Source of the DNA: CBDDLD01 sp965230605
GTDB taxonomy: Bacteria; Bacteroidota; Bacteroidia; Flavobacteriales; Flavobacteriaceae
Assembly: GCA_965230605.1 (NCBI GenBank)
Contig: CBDDLD010000004.1
Span: 1,984,001-2,048,000, forward strand
Direction: 5' to 3'
Length of the DNA stretch: 64,000 nucleotides
Part shown: positions 8,506 to 15,000 of the stretch, in pieces
Layout of the letters: the number at the start of each line of letters is the position of its first letter
Numbering within the stretch: position 1 is the first letter of the stretch
Position numbers and translations under genes: made by a program
Notes under the pieces: generated by a model
Database searches by the model: none
What the model saw: only the letters and a program-made list of their open reading frames with translations
What the model was told of the DNA's origin: nothing

Positions 8506-8874
8506 TTATTGCCTCAAAATTTTCTCCATTTTACGACCTTTGGCTAACTCATCTATCAACTTCTCCATACATCGGCATCGTTTATACACTTGAAATTCAT
8601 CGGCGATCTCCTCAATACGATAGCCACAAACCACACCTTTGATCATATGGGTATTGGGATGCATGTTTGCATTCTCAAAAAAAGTTCCAAAGGTGACTTT
8701 CTCATCAATAAGCGATTGCAGTTTGTTTTCGTCATAACCCGTTAGCCACTCAATTACCTGATGGAATTCTTCTTTGGTTCTGCCATTCTTCTCCAGTCGA
8801 TTTAAGTAAAGCGGATAAATAGACGCAAATACCATATTGGCAACTTGTTCATTCTTTTTAGCGGTAACTTCCAT
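8506..8874 (-). CDS. DUF2200 family protein
   Basis: 122-residue cytoplasmic protein of the DUF2200 family, recognised from phrases such as NMVFASIYPLYLNRLEKNGR, EVIEWLTGY-like HQVIEWLTGYDE, and the C-terminal YKRCRCMEKLIDELAKGRKM. Length equals the usual size of the family. The function is unknown; members are often single genes in Bacteroidota and Firmicutes. Starts at ATG 8874 and is followed by its own strong terminator at 8429-8460, so it is monocistronic. Confidence 0.85.
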   Translation of the reverse strand: MEVTAKKNEQVANMVFASIYPLYLNRLEKNGRTKEEFHQVIEWLTGYDENKLQSLIDEKVTFGTFFENANMHPNTHMIKGVVCGYRIEEIADEFQVYKRCRCMEKLIDELAKGRKMEKILRQ

Positions 8875-8963
8875 TTTTATTTGATTTAGACTTAATTGGC
8901 ATTAAGATTTGTATATGTTGATAGGTTAAAGTTATAGGTTTTAAAACTAGGAATCAAGTCCAT

Positions 8964-8992
8964 AAAAAAAGTGAGCTTAATTAGGCTCACTT
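8964..8992 (-). terminator. Terminator of the YciI-like gene (copy 2 of a repeated hairpin)
   Basis: Stem AAGTGAGC / GCTCACTT (8969-8976 and 8985-8992), 8-base loop, A-run at 8964-8970 that reads as a T-run on the minus strand. It ends the TetR-operon transcript. Confidence 0.8.
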
Positions 8993-9030
8993 TATTGTTT
9001 GTATGATGTTATATAGACTAACAGCCACCT
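8969..9030. repeat. Left copy of direct repeat flanking the TetR block
   Basis: The hairpin AAGTGAGC...GCTCACTT, then TATGAT, then an exact 19-base match TATAGACTAACAGCCACCT (9012-9030). The same order of elements occurs at 11336-11399, where the 19-mer is the last codons and downstream region of the TonB-like gene. At this left copy the 19-mer is not part of any gene, so it looks like a leftover 3' end of a gene. Confidence 0.6.
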
Positions 9031-9038
9031 ATTGTGCA

Positions 9039-9407
9039 TTAGTCTTTTTTCAAAAAGTAAATATTAAGTTTTTCAATATCTCCTGTCATCATACACATTT
9101 TAATAGATGGGTCATTTTGTAAAATGCTATACGCTTCTTCATAACTAGAGACATTAAGGATAACTAAGCCTCTATGATACTGTAAGCCTTGTTCTTTAAT
9201 ACCCGCTAAAAATAGTCTCCCGGACTTTGTAAGACTATCTAGATATTTGACATGGGCTTTCTGTATCATATGTTCTTTCTCGGTCCAATTTGATCTTATT
9301 TTAAACTTTTCAATTAACTCTAGGTTATATAAAAAGGTTTCTTTTTTTTGTGCATCCATTGTAAACATTAATAAAACCATTAAGGCTACTATTATTAATC
9401 CTTTCAT
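9039..9407 (-). CDS. YCII-related domain protein with signal peptide
   Basis: 122 residues: a hydrophobic N terminus (MKGLIIVALMVLLMFTMDA) that looks like a cleavable signal peptide, then a YciI-like alpha+beta domain (about 25-118). Features are AHVKYLDSLTKSGRLFLAG and the strand RGLVILNVSSYEEAYSIL followed by NDPSIK, which match the YCII fold. YciI proteins are small enzymes or binding proteins of mostly unknown role; an exported version is somewhat unusual. Its ATG overlaps the stop of the upstream membrane-protein gene by 4 bases. It is the last gene of the TetR / SnoaL / membrane / YciI block and ends at the terminator at 8964-8992. Confidence 0.75.
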   Translation of the reverse strand: MKGLIIVALMVLLMFTMDAQKKETFLYNLELIEKFKIRSNWTEKEHMIQKAHVKYLDSLTKSGRLFLAGIKEQGLQYHRGLVILNVSSYEEAYSILQNDPSIKMCMMTGDIEKLNIYFLKKD

Positions 9408-10063
9408 TTGTTCATCAATTTTTTGATAGAATTATAATGAATCCATAATAAAATTGGACCGGCTCCAAAGACTACATAATTCATATTATGAAAGGGACCT
9501 AAATCGCTCCATACCAAGAAACAGATTCCGGTTACTATAACTATGATGTCTGCTAGACCAACAATATTAGCAAGCCATAATAATGGTTTTCTCTCTTTCC
9601 ATTTCTTAACAAAAGCTATGGCAGCGACCAAGGCCAAAAAGCCTGATGCAATATGAAAATATCCGTCTAAAATACTAAACCAACCTGGGATAACATTTAC
9701 AACGCCCTCCATTAGAAAACCACCTCCAACAAAAACTCGAAGTCCCTGAACAATTTGCAAATGTTCTTGTGATAAATTACTCATCACGGTCTTAGATGTA
9801 GCCTCAAGCAAAGCTATTATGACCAATGCACCGCTCAATATTATGAGGTAAAAAATCCATCCGGGTAAATCTTCAGGTAATAAGTTTTGACCACCAAATA
9901 CCCAATGCATTACTAAAATTGATAAGCTGAAAACTAAACCAACTGTTAATAAGGTAATTTTTTTAGCATTACCGGTTTTAAAAAGCCAAAGGGTTCCTAA
10001 TGCAGCAACAATGTCTACAAAGATGACCCAATAAGTTGTGTTTTGATAAAAAATTGATTCCAT
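9404..10063 (-). CDS. Polytopic membrane protein of unknown function
   Basis: 219 residues, about seven hydrophobic helices from residue 11 to 212 (for example YWVIFVDIVAALGTLWLF, TVGLVFSLSILVMHWVFG, IVGLADIIVIVTGICFLVW). There is no recognised enzymatic motif. The layout resembles small seven-helix DoxX- or DUF4383-like membrane proteins, but I cannot assign a family. It lies 20 bases downstream of the SnoaL-like gene and overlaps the YciI-like gene by 4 bases, so the three are almost certainly co-transcribed. Expression is probably controlled by the TetR operators upstream of the SnoaL-like gene. Confidence 0.75.
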   Translation of the reverse strand: MESIFYQNTTYWVIFVDIVAALGTLWLFKTGNAKKITLLTVGLVFSLSILVMHWVFGGQNLLPEDLPGWIFYLIILSGALVIIALLEATSKTVMSNLSQEHLQIVQGLRVFVGGGFLMEGVVNVIPGWFSILDGYFHIASGFLALVAAIAFVKKWKERKPLLWLANIVGLADIIVIVTGICFLVWSDLGPFHNMNYVVFGAGPILLWIHYNSIKKLMNK

Positions 10064-10083
10064 AATTATTAATTAAATGTTTA

Positions 10084-10551
10084 TTATTTTTCGTTATTTA
10101 CTAATGATTGGTACTTGTGAAGCAATTCAGGACTTTCAATAGATCCATGATGATGCACTTGTTTCCATTCTTCTCCAATTCTTTGGAAAACTCGACTCGT
10201 TCTTATAGCCAATTCTATCTTATCTCCGTCGATTTCAAAATAGCCTCGCTCACGCCCTTCTGTATAAAATATGTCCCCTAATTCATGAATTTTATAGTCA
10301 TAATACTCTACATAAACCTCTGCCTTACCATTAAAAATGCGTTCATAGATATTTTTAATATTATTCCATCCACGCATAATACCTCCTAGTGGATTGTCCA
10401 TGGCTATATCTGGTATATTTGCCCAGTTATTAGACATTAATTCCATTTTACCCTTATTAAATGCGTCGTAAAATTCAACGAGCGCATAATACGGTGAACT
10501 TTTAGTTTCATAGTTTTCATAACCCGTAATTGGTGTTAAATGTGTTTCCAT
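10084..10551 (-). CDS. SnoaL/NTF2-like family protein
   Basis: 155-residue cone-shaped alpha+beta protein of the NTF2-like superfamily, which includes isomerases, hydrolases and binding proteins for small organic molecules. Recognisable: the YYALVEFYDAFNKGKMELM helix, WANIPDIAMDNPLGG, and the C-terminal strands (SRVFQRIGEEWKQVHHHGS). The start is taken as ATG 10551 (METHLTP). A longer frame would start at 10572, but that ATG lies inside a 24-base operator palindrome, so it is unlikely to be translated. Directly upstream are two operator-like sites for the adjacent TetR regulator. The regulator, this putative small-molecule protein and a membrane protein together suggest response to a hydrophobic or toxic compound; this is inference. 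Confidence 0.85.
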   Translation of the reverse strand: METHLTPITGYENYETKSSPYYALVEFYDAFNKGKMELMSNNWANIPDIAMDNPLGGIMRGWNNIKNIYERIFNGKAEVYVEYYDYKIHELGDIFYTEGRERGYFEIDGDKIELAIRTSRVFQRIGEEWKQVHHHGSIESPELLHKYQSLVNNEK

Positions 10552-10565
10552 AAAATAATGTTTAC

Positions 10566-10589
10566 AAAACATACTAATTAGTATGTTTT
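10566..10589. promoter_or_regulatory. TetR operator, 24-base perfect palindrome, SnoaL promoter
   Basis: AAAACATACTAA / TTAGTATGTTTT, perfect over 24 bases, 15 bases before the SnoaL-like start. The same core (AACATAC-N6-GTATGTT) occurs at the tetR promoter and at 10646-10665. Confidence 0.85.
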
Positions 10590-10645
10590 TAATTAAAAAA
10601 ATAATTTGATTATATCCATAGCTTATAAAAGTTTAATCAATTACT

Positions 10646-10665
10646 AACATACAAAACAGTATGTT
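10646..10665. promoter_or_regulatory. Second TetR operator half-palindrome pair
   Basis: AACATAC-N6-GTATGTT, with the same arm sequence and spacing as the perfect sites at 10566 and 11274 but a non-symmetric centre. It sits between the tetR stop and the SnoaL-like gene, 57 bases upstream of the first operator, so looping or cooperative binding is possible. Confidence 0.7.
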
Positions 10666-10679
10666 TTTTTATAAAAAAA

Positions 10680-11270
10680 TTAGTTGAGGCTCTTAAAGTA
10701 AAATTTTAATTGTTTTAAGTATGATTCATATAACGATAAGTTATCTTCAAGTTTCCCTGTTGCTCTTAAGCCTTCATAACTCACAATAATAAAGTTTGCA
10801 ATATCTGTTACGTCTGAATCTTGATTTAAATGTCCCACATTTTTTGCCTCTTCTAATACTTTAATTAATGCACTTCGCCAATGCTGTATTACTTTTTTAA
10901 GTTTACGCTTAAAATTACTATTCAATGGGCTCATTTCTTGGATCAAATTGTTCATAGGGCATCCATATCGTGGATTAAAATCTACACCACCAAGAAGATT
11001 ATCTTTAATACTATCATATACTCTATCCAATGGCTTACCTTCATTATCCAGTGGATTGATCAAAATTCTATTTAATCTCGGCAATAGAACATCATCAATC
11101 ATTGCTAATCCCATATCCTCCTTATCTTTGAAATGATAATAAAAAGCTCCTTTAGTAACCTGTGTCGTTTCTATAATTTTATCAATACTAGTAGCCTGAT
11201 ATCCATTCACATATATAAGTTCAAATGACTTATTTAGAATATGTAACCGTGTATTTTTTGCCTTATTCAC
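10680..11270 (-). CDS. TetR/AcrR family transcriptional repressor
   Basis: 196-residue one-component repressor. The N-terminal helix-turn-helix is at about 7-53 (ILNKSFELIYVNGYQATSI, then TTQVTKGAFYYHFKDKEDM, a textbook TetR recognition helix). A helical ligand-binding C-terminal domain (about 60-196) has a CPMNNLIQEMS phrase like the TetR_C subfamily of AcuR/YcdC-like regulators. It starts with GTG at 11270; the next ATG would delete the DNA-binding domain. Its promoter contains a 26-base palindrome and the downstream SnoaL-like gene has two more sites, so it represses itself and the operon. A ligand such as an aldehyde, quinone or other organic compound would induce; the identity is unknown. 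Confidence 0.93.
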   Translation of the reverse strand: MNKAKNTRLHILNKSFELIYVNGYQATSIDKIIETTQVTKGAFYYHFKDKEDMGLAMIDDVLLPRLNRILINPLDNEGKPLDRVYDSIKDNLLGGVDFNPRYGCPMNNLIQEMSPLNSNFKRKLKKVIQHWRSALIKVLEEAKNVGHLNQDSDVTDIANFIIVSYEGLRATGKLEDNLSLYESYLKQLKFYFKSLN

Positions 11271-11273
11271 AAC

Positions 11274-11299
11274 ACAAACATACTAATTAGTATGTTTGT
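11274..11299. promoter_or_regulatory. TetR operator overlapping the tetR promoter
   Basis: Perfect 26-base palindrome with core AACATACTAATTAGTATGTT. It covers the spacer and the -7 box of the tetR promoter and ends 3 bases before the GTG start, so a bound dimer would block RNA polymerase. Confidence 0.85.
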
Positions 11300-11305
11300 A
11301 TACAA
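11275..11305 (-). promoter_or_regulatory. tetR promoter, TTG-N20-TATGTTTG
   Basis: On the minus strand TTG (11303-11305), a 20-base spacer and TATGTTTG (11275-11282) fit the Bacteroidota consensus TTG / TAnnTTTG. Start of transcription would be at about 11268-11270, that is at the GTG, implying a leaderless mRNA. Confidence 0.7.
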
Positions 11306-11331
11306 CTCTTTTAAGAAAAAGTTCAAAAACT

Positions 11332-11361
11332 AAAAAAGTGAGCCTCGTTAAGCTCACTTTT
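11332..11361 (-). terminator. Terminator of the TonB-like gene (copy 3 of a repeated hairpin)
   Basis: Stem AAGTGAGC / GCTCACTT (11336-11343 and 11352-11359), 8-base loop. The A-run before it supplies the T-run for the minus-strand transcript. Confidence 0.8.
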
Positions 11362-11399
11362 AATATTAGATATGATCCTTTATAGACTAACAGCCACCT
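11336..11399. repeat. Right copy of direct repeat flanking the TetR block
   Basis: Hairpin, TATGAT, and the 19-mer TATAGACTAACAGCCACCT at 11381-11399, in the same order and orientation as at 8969-9030. Here the 19-mer includes the stop codon and last codons (Gly-Gly-Cys-stop) of the TonB-like gene, so this copy is likely the original. Confidence 0.6.
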
Positions 11400-12193
11400 C
11401 GGCCGTACGAGAATACAAAGGTTTGTTCTTCTGTTTCACCATCAGCATTTTGAGCAGGACTCCAAGTCCCCGGTGCATTTAAGATCAGCTCCATTAAGGC
11501 GGCATCGATCTCAGGGTAGCCACAAGAAGAGGTTACTTCGGCATCTTCAATAGTACCCACTTTAGAGACTTTAAAATACAATTGCCCCATTTGTAATTTG
11601 TCGGCTTCTACCTTAGCAATGTGTGCACTGCTCTTTGCCTTTAGATAGTCTACTAATGCGGTGCGTCCTTCCGAATAGGCCGCTTGGACTTCCGGAACTA
11701 CAGTAATGTAATTGCCCCAATGGCTATACTCCACAATACCTGAATCGATATTCTTTTCATCGTAATCTGCCCAGATGCGAAGATTGGTCGAAAAATGGCT
11801 CGCCTTTAAAAGTGCTTTCTGTGCCGCATTTAGCGTTCCACCTTTATTGGTCATCGTCACCAGAATATTACTGTTTTGGTCCAATACGATCACACTGATG
11901 GAGTTGTAAGACACAATGCGTTGCGCATGAGCATCACCGATAAAGTCTTCATAGGACGTAGCTTCATTTAAGGTTGACTTTCGCATACTGCTATATCTTG
12001 TATTCACACCGTAGATAAAAGGAACGGATGGTTTGTCCACAGGGCCCATTAGCGTTTCAATATCTGAAGCATCACTATTAGTATCTGTGAGTTCAGCAAT
12101 ATCTTTATTAGATGTTGTGTTGCTTAAAAAGCTAAATGCCATAAGTCCGAAGACAATAACAAGGCCACCGATAATTAGGGTTTTGTTTTTCAT
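11387..12193 (-). CDS. TonB-C-terminal-like membrane-anchored protein
   Basis: 268 residues from ATG 12193 (MKNKTLIIGG). One N-terminal membrane anchor (about 6-25) is followed by a periplasmic region. The final 90 residues resemble a TonB C-terminal domain (QLYFKVSKVGTIEDAEV, then PEIDAALMELILNAPGTWSP), as in Bacteroidota proteins annotated energy transducer TonB. No Pro/Lys-rich spacer is present, so it may not span the periplasm like classical TonB. Cysteines occur in SSCGYPE and as the very last residue, possibly a disulfide. A longer frame to 12262 adds 23 residues of poor start context. It is transcribed divergently from a membrane-anchored winged-helix regulator at 12328; this pairing suggests that the regulator controls this gene or senses the same signal. 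Confidence 0.8.
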   Translation of the reverse strand: MKNKTLIIGGLVIVFGLMAFSFLSNTTSNKDIAELTDTNSDASDIETLMGPVDKPSVPFIYGVNTRYSSMRKSTLNEATSYEDFIGDAHAQRIVSYNSISVIVLDQNSNILVTMTNKGGTLNAAQKALLKASHFSTNLRIWADYDEKNIDSGIVEYSHWGNYITVVPEVQAAYSEGRTALVDYLKAKSSAHIAKVEADKLQMGQLYFKVSKVGTIEDAEVTSSCGYPEIDAALMELILNAPGTWSPAQNADGETEEQTFVFSYGRGGC

Positions 12194-12315
12194 AACGTAT
12201 TTGTTTTTATGATTAATTCCCTCAAATCTATTGACAAGAGCCGCTTCAATGTTTAAATTCAATGTAAAATAGTGTAAATTCTCTGTAAATCATTCTAAAC
12301 TATCCAAGATTAGAA

Positions 12316-12323
12316 TAGTTTTG
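12316..12323 (+). promoter_or_regulatory. TAnnTTTG -7 box before the winged-helix regulator
   Basis: TAGTTTTG, identical to the helicase box at 136-143, again with 4 bases between the box and the ATG (12328). It implies a leaderless or nearly leaderless transcript. No TTG at -33 was seen. Confidence 0.5.
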
Positions 12324-12327
12324 TACT

Positions 12328-13215
12328 ATGAAGCAAAAAGACATCTATAAGCTATTATTCGTCTTCTTGTGTCTACTAGTAAGTACAGGCACTAGTAAGG
12401 CTCAGGACGCCTATGAGGAGAAACAAATCAAAGTGTTTTTGCGTAGCTTAGGGCATCAGGTATTACTAGATTCGGGAGATAGTACGTCTCGTGTTTTACC
12501 CATCATAAAAGAAGATGCACATTACAAGATTCCTTTTGAATCTGAGTTTCCTATCAATCCGGATTCTTTGGTTACCATCGTAAAGCGTGTTCTTAATAAA
12601 ACAGAAATTACTAATAATTTTATACTAGAAGTAAAAGCTTGTGATACCGGCGATATTGTCTATAGCTTTGAAATCGATCATGAAAGAGCCTCAGATATTA
12701 TTGCTTGCTCGAGTCGACTATTACCAAAAGCCTGCTATAGTTTCTTGTTCTCTATCTTAGATAAGAAGGTGTCGAATGAGACCACACCGCCTGCGACTCC
12801 TATCGATACCTCCTCTAATACAGGCTACTACGTTTTTGGAGGCCTATTGGCTTTACTGGCTATGGTACTGATCTATGTTCAATGGAAAAAGCGACAACAA
12901 GCGAAACGCAACTCGAATCTCATTCCTTTAGGGGAGTATTATTTTGACAAGCTCAACACCGAGCTGATCATAGAGCAACAACGTATTGAATTAACCAGTA
13001 AAGAAGCAGAACTCCTTCTCCTCCTCTATGATGCGGCAAATACCACTGTAGAACGTGAAGTGATCTTAAACATGGTATGGGGTGATAAGGGCGACTATGT
13101 AGGGCGTACTCTAGATGTATTCATTTCGAAACTGCGAAAGAAGTTAGAATTTGATTCTAAGGTGAAAATTGTCAATATCCGTGGTATTGGCTATAAACTG
13201 GTACTCGATGTTTAG
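12328..13215 (+). CDS. Membrane-spanning winged-helix transcription regulator
   Basis: 295 residues with an unusual order: signal peptide (1-25, ending SKAQ), a periplasmic domain of about 140 residues, one membrane helix (167-186, VFGGLLALLAMVLIYV) and a C-terminal OmpR-type winged helix in the cytoplasm (about 200-293, with LTSKEAELLLLL, DVFISKLRKKLE, VNIRGIGYKL). There is no receiver domain or phospho-acceptor Asp, so this is a one-component transmembrane sensor-regulator. Its topology is the reverse of ToxR/CadC, whose DNA-binding domain is N-terminal. Three Cys in the periplasmic part (C105, C127, C136) could be redox-active. Divergent from the TonB-like gene, a likely target. Convergent with the next gene, 3 bases apart. 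Confidence 0.9.
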   Translation: MKQKDIYKLLFVFLCLLVSTGTSKAQDAYEEKQIKVFLRSLGHQVLLDSGDSTSRVLPIIKEDAHYKIPFESEFPINPDSLVTIVKRVLNKTEITNNFILEVKACDTGDIVYSFEIDHERASDIIACSSRLLPKACYSFLFSILDKKVSNETTPPATPIDTSSNTGYYVFGGLLALLAMVLIYVQWKKRQQAKRNSNLIPLGEYYFDKLNTELIIEQQRIELTSKEAELLLLLYDAANTTVEREVILNMVWGDKGDYVGRTLDVFISKLRKKLEFDSKVKIVNIRGIGYKLVLDV

Positions 13216-13218
13216 TGC

Positions 13219-14049
13219 TTAGACCTCTTTAAGTCGCTCCTTAATTTCCTTCAACCGCAACCAGTTCTGATAGTACAGTGGTAAATTGATGACGCTTTCC
13301 ATATATTGGAACACATAGATAATTAGGGAGAATAAAACGCCGTACTTTACAATCCCATCGCTCACAGAGATAATCACCGTTCCCACAAGAAAGAAGGATA
13401 GGATTATCCATGATATGGAAAAGTTAAGTGCTTCAAGATCTGATAGTTTAATGTTCCATTTCATGATCTGCTTTAAGTGCATCGCCAACTCATCTTTATC
13501 ATTTTTAGATATGATATCCACTTGCTTCTCCAACTCGTCATTAGAGGATTTGTTAAGTGTCATGGTCTTTTCGCTGGTGATCCAGTAGATCAGAAAGACA
13601 ATGAATGAGACCAATAGACTCCCGTAAAACACATTAAGGCTTAGTGTGGCAATAATGCCTATGACACCTACAAGCCCAATGACATTGCTGATTAATTCCG
13701 GTAAAGAGTTCTCTAAGAACTCCACAAACTCCCTGATCATGCCTAAACGTGCTGATTTTACAGATGACAGATCGTCTTCCATTTTTGAAATGGTGTTAGC
13801 GCCTACCTTTTGATAGATCTTGGCGTAGAGTCGCGAATCGAATATCCTACGCCCTACACCAACAGCAAGCGCCGCTAAACTTAGCACACCTAACTGAATG
13901 GCACCATAGTAATTATGATCAATGGCATCGTCAATTGCAAAACCAATGAATAAGGGAAACAGAATACTTATTCCAGCTTCTAATAGCAGCAAAAGCAAGG
14001 TGAATCCAAGCTTAAACTTATGTTCTGAAAAGATATGTTTTACATTCAT
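13219..14049 (-). CDS. ABC-transporter six-transmembrane-like protein lacking an ATPase domain
   Basis: 276 residues with six hydrophobic helices (starting FTLLLLLLEAGISILFPLFIGF at about 15-36) and an FAIDDAIDHNYYGAIQ loop, typical of the type-1 ABC exporter membrane domain. The protein ends after the sixth helix with a charged tail (LRLKEIKERLKEV), and there is no Walker A, signature or Walker B. It is therefore a stand-alone membrane half. Bacteroidota genomes carry such proteins annotated ABC transporter six-transmembrane domain-containing protein. It may use a distant ATPase or have lost transport function. It starts 5 bases after the stop of the fatty acid hydroxylase family gene on the same strand, so it probably shares its transcript. 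Confidence 0.82.
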   Translation of the reverse strand: MNVKHIFSEHKFKLGFTLLLLLLEAGISILFPLFIGFAIDDAIDHNYYGAIQLGVLSLAALAVGVGRRIFDSRLYAKIYQKVGANTISKMEDDLSSVKSARLGMIREFVEFLENSLPELISNVIGLVGVIGIIATLSLNVFYGSLLVSFIVFLIYWITSEKTMTLNKSSNDELEKQVDIISKNDKDELAMHLKQIMKWNIKLSDLEALNFSISWIILSFFLVGTVIISVSDGIVKYGVLFSLIIYVFQYMESVINLPLYYQNWLRLKEIKERLKEV

Positions 14050-14053
14050 AGTA

Positions 14054-14905
14054 CTATCGTTTGGGTTTCCATCCTGGTGGTTTTATTAAATAGTTCCAGG
14101 CCTCTTTGAAGTTCTTAGAACTTTTGATATCCTTGAATATGTTCCAATATTCAATAAAGTGTACTTTGATCGGATTGATAGTATTTATGGGTCGTGTTAA
14201 GCCGTAATTTGGCGTGTGGATCTCTTCCTGAAAGGTCCCGAACATGCGATCCCATATGCTTAAGATCGCGCCGTAATTCTTGTCCAGATAAATTCGATCA
14301 GACCCGTGGTGCACACGATGTTGAGATGGGGTCATGAATATTTTTTCGTACCACCCTAGCTTGCCTATGATCTCAGTATGCAACCAAAATTGGTAGGTGA
14401 GCATAAACAACACCGCTATGAGTACCACATAAGGATGGAAGCCTATGATAATAGCTGGAAGGTAAAATATCCAGGTTACCAATGAATCAATAAAGGACAC
14501 CCTCAGCGCGGTGGTATAATTATATATCGGTGAGCTGTGATGAATGCTGTGATAGCTCCACAATGCTCTCACCTTGTGTTCTATACGATGTTCCCAGTAG
14601 TAGAGAAAGTCGATAAGTAAAATACAAAGGATGGTGGTCCAGGTATTTATAGGGACTTCCCACGGAATAAACTTTGACAGAAAATAAAATCCTCCTGTAA
14701 AAACAACCACACTGAACTTTTCTGTGAGCTGAGCAACAATAAAGACGGAAAAGCTTGCCCACATTTCTCCCAAACGCCATTTATTGATCTTCTTTTTATA
14801 GAGTTCATAACAAAACTCAACAATGGCCAAGCCTATTGAAAACGCAAATATGAGGAACACCAACAAGCCAATATCGTTCTCCATTTTTTGAATCAATTCT
14901 TCCAT
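14054..14905 (-). CDS. Sterol desaturase / fatty acid hydroxylase family protein
   Basis: 283-residue integral membrane di-iron oxygenase family member. The His-box signature is complete: HRIEH (106-110), HSIHH (119-123), H176, and HRVHH (196-200), within four or five membrane helices. These enzymes hydroxylate or desaturate lipids using O2 and electrons; the substrate here (fatty acyl chain, sterol-like or carotenoid) is not determinable. ATG 14905 is preferred over an upstream start at 14956 because it gives the usual family N terminus and is preceded by AAGTAAAG. It precedes the ABC membrane-domain protein by 5 bases. Expression may be linked to the AraC regulator upstream on the same strand, but there is no direct evidence. 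Confidence 0.9.
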   Translation of the reverse strand: MEELIQKMENDIGLLVFLIFAFSIGLAIVEFCYELYKKKINKWRLGEMWASFSVFIVAQLTEKFSVVVFTGGFYFLSKFIPWEVPINTWTTILCILLIDFLYYWEHRIEHKVRALWSYHSIHHSSPIYNYTTALRVSFIDSLVTWIFYLPAIIIGFHPYVVLIAVLFMLTYQFWLHTEIIGKLGWYEKIFMTPSQHRVHHGSDRIYLDKNYGAILSIWDRMFGTFQEEIHTPNYGLTRPINTINPIKVHFIEYWNIFKDIKSSKNFKEAWNYLIKPPGWKPKR

Positions 14906-15000
14906 CTTTACTTTAAATTTTAGTCTGATAGTTATATCAGTGGATTTATTGAGCAAAGAAAAAGATACTTCAGGCTGTCGGGGTGTCCGTTTTGGACAAT

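Noticed and set aside
10552..10572. Longer start of the SnoaL-like gene
   Set aside because: That ATG is within the 24-base operator palindrome; ATG 10551 starts the family domain and leaves room for the promoter region.
9031..11335. Integrase or transposase in the block between direct repeats
   Set aside because: All four genes are accounted for (YciI-like, membrane, SnoaL-like, TetR); no recombinase is present, so mobility cannot be claimed.
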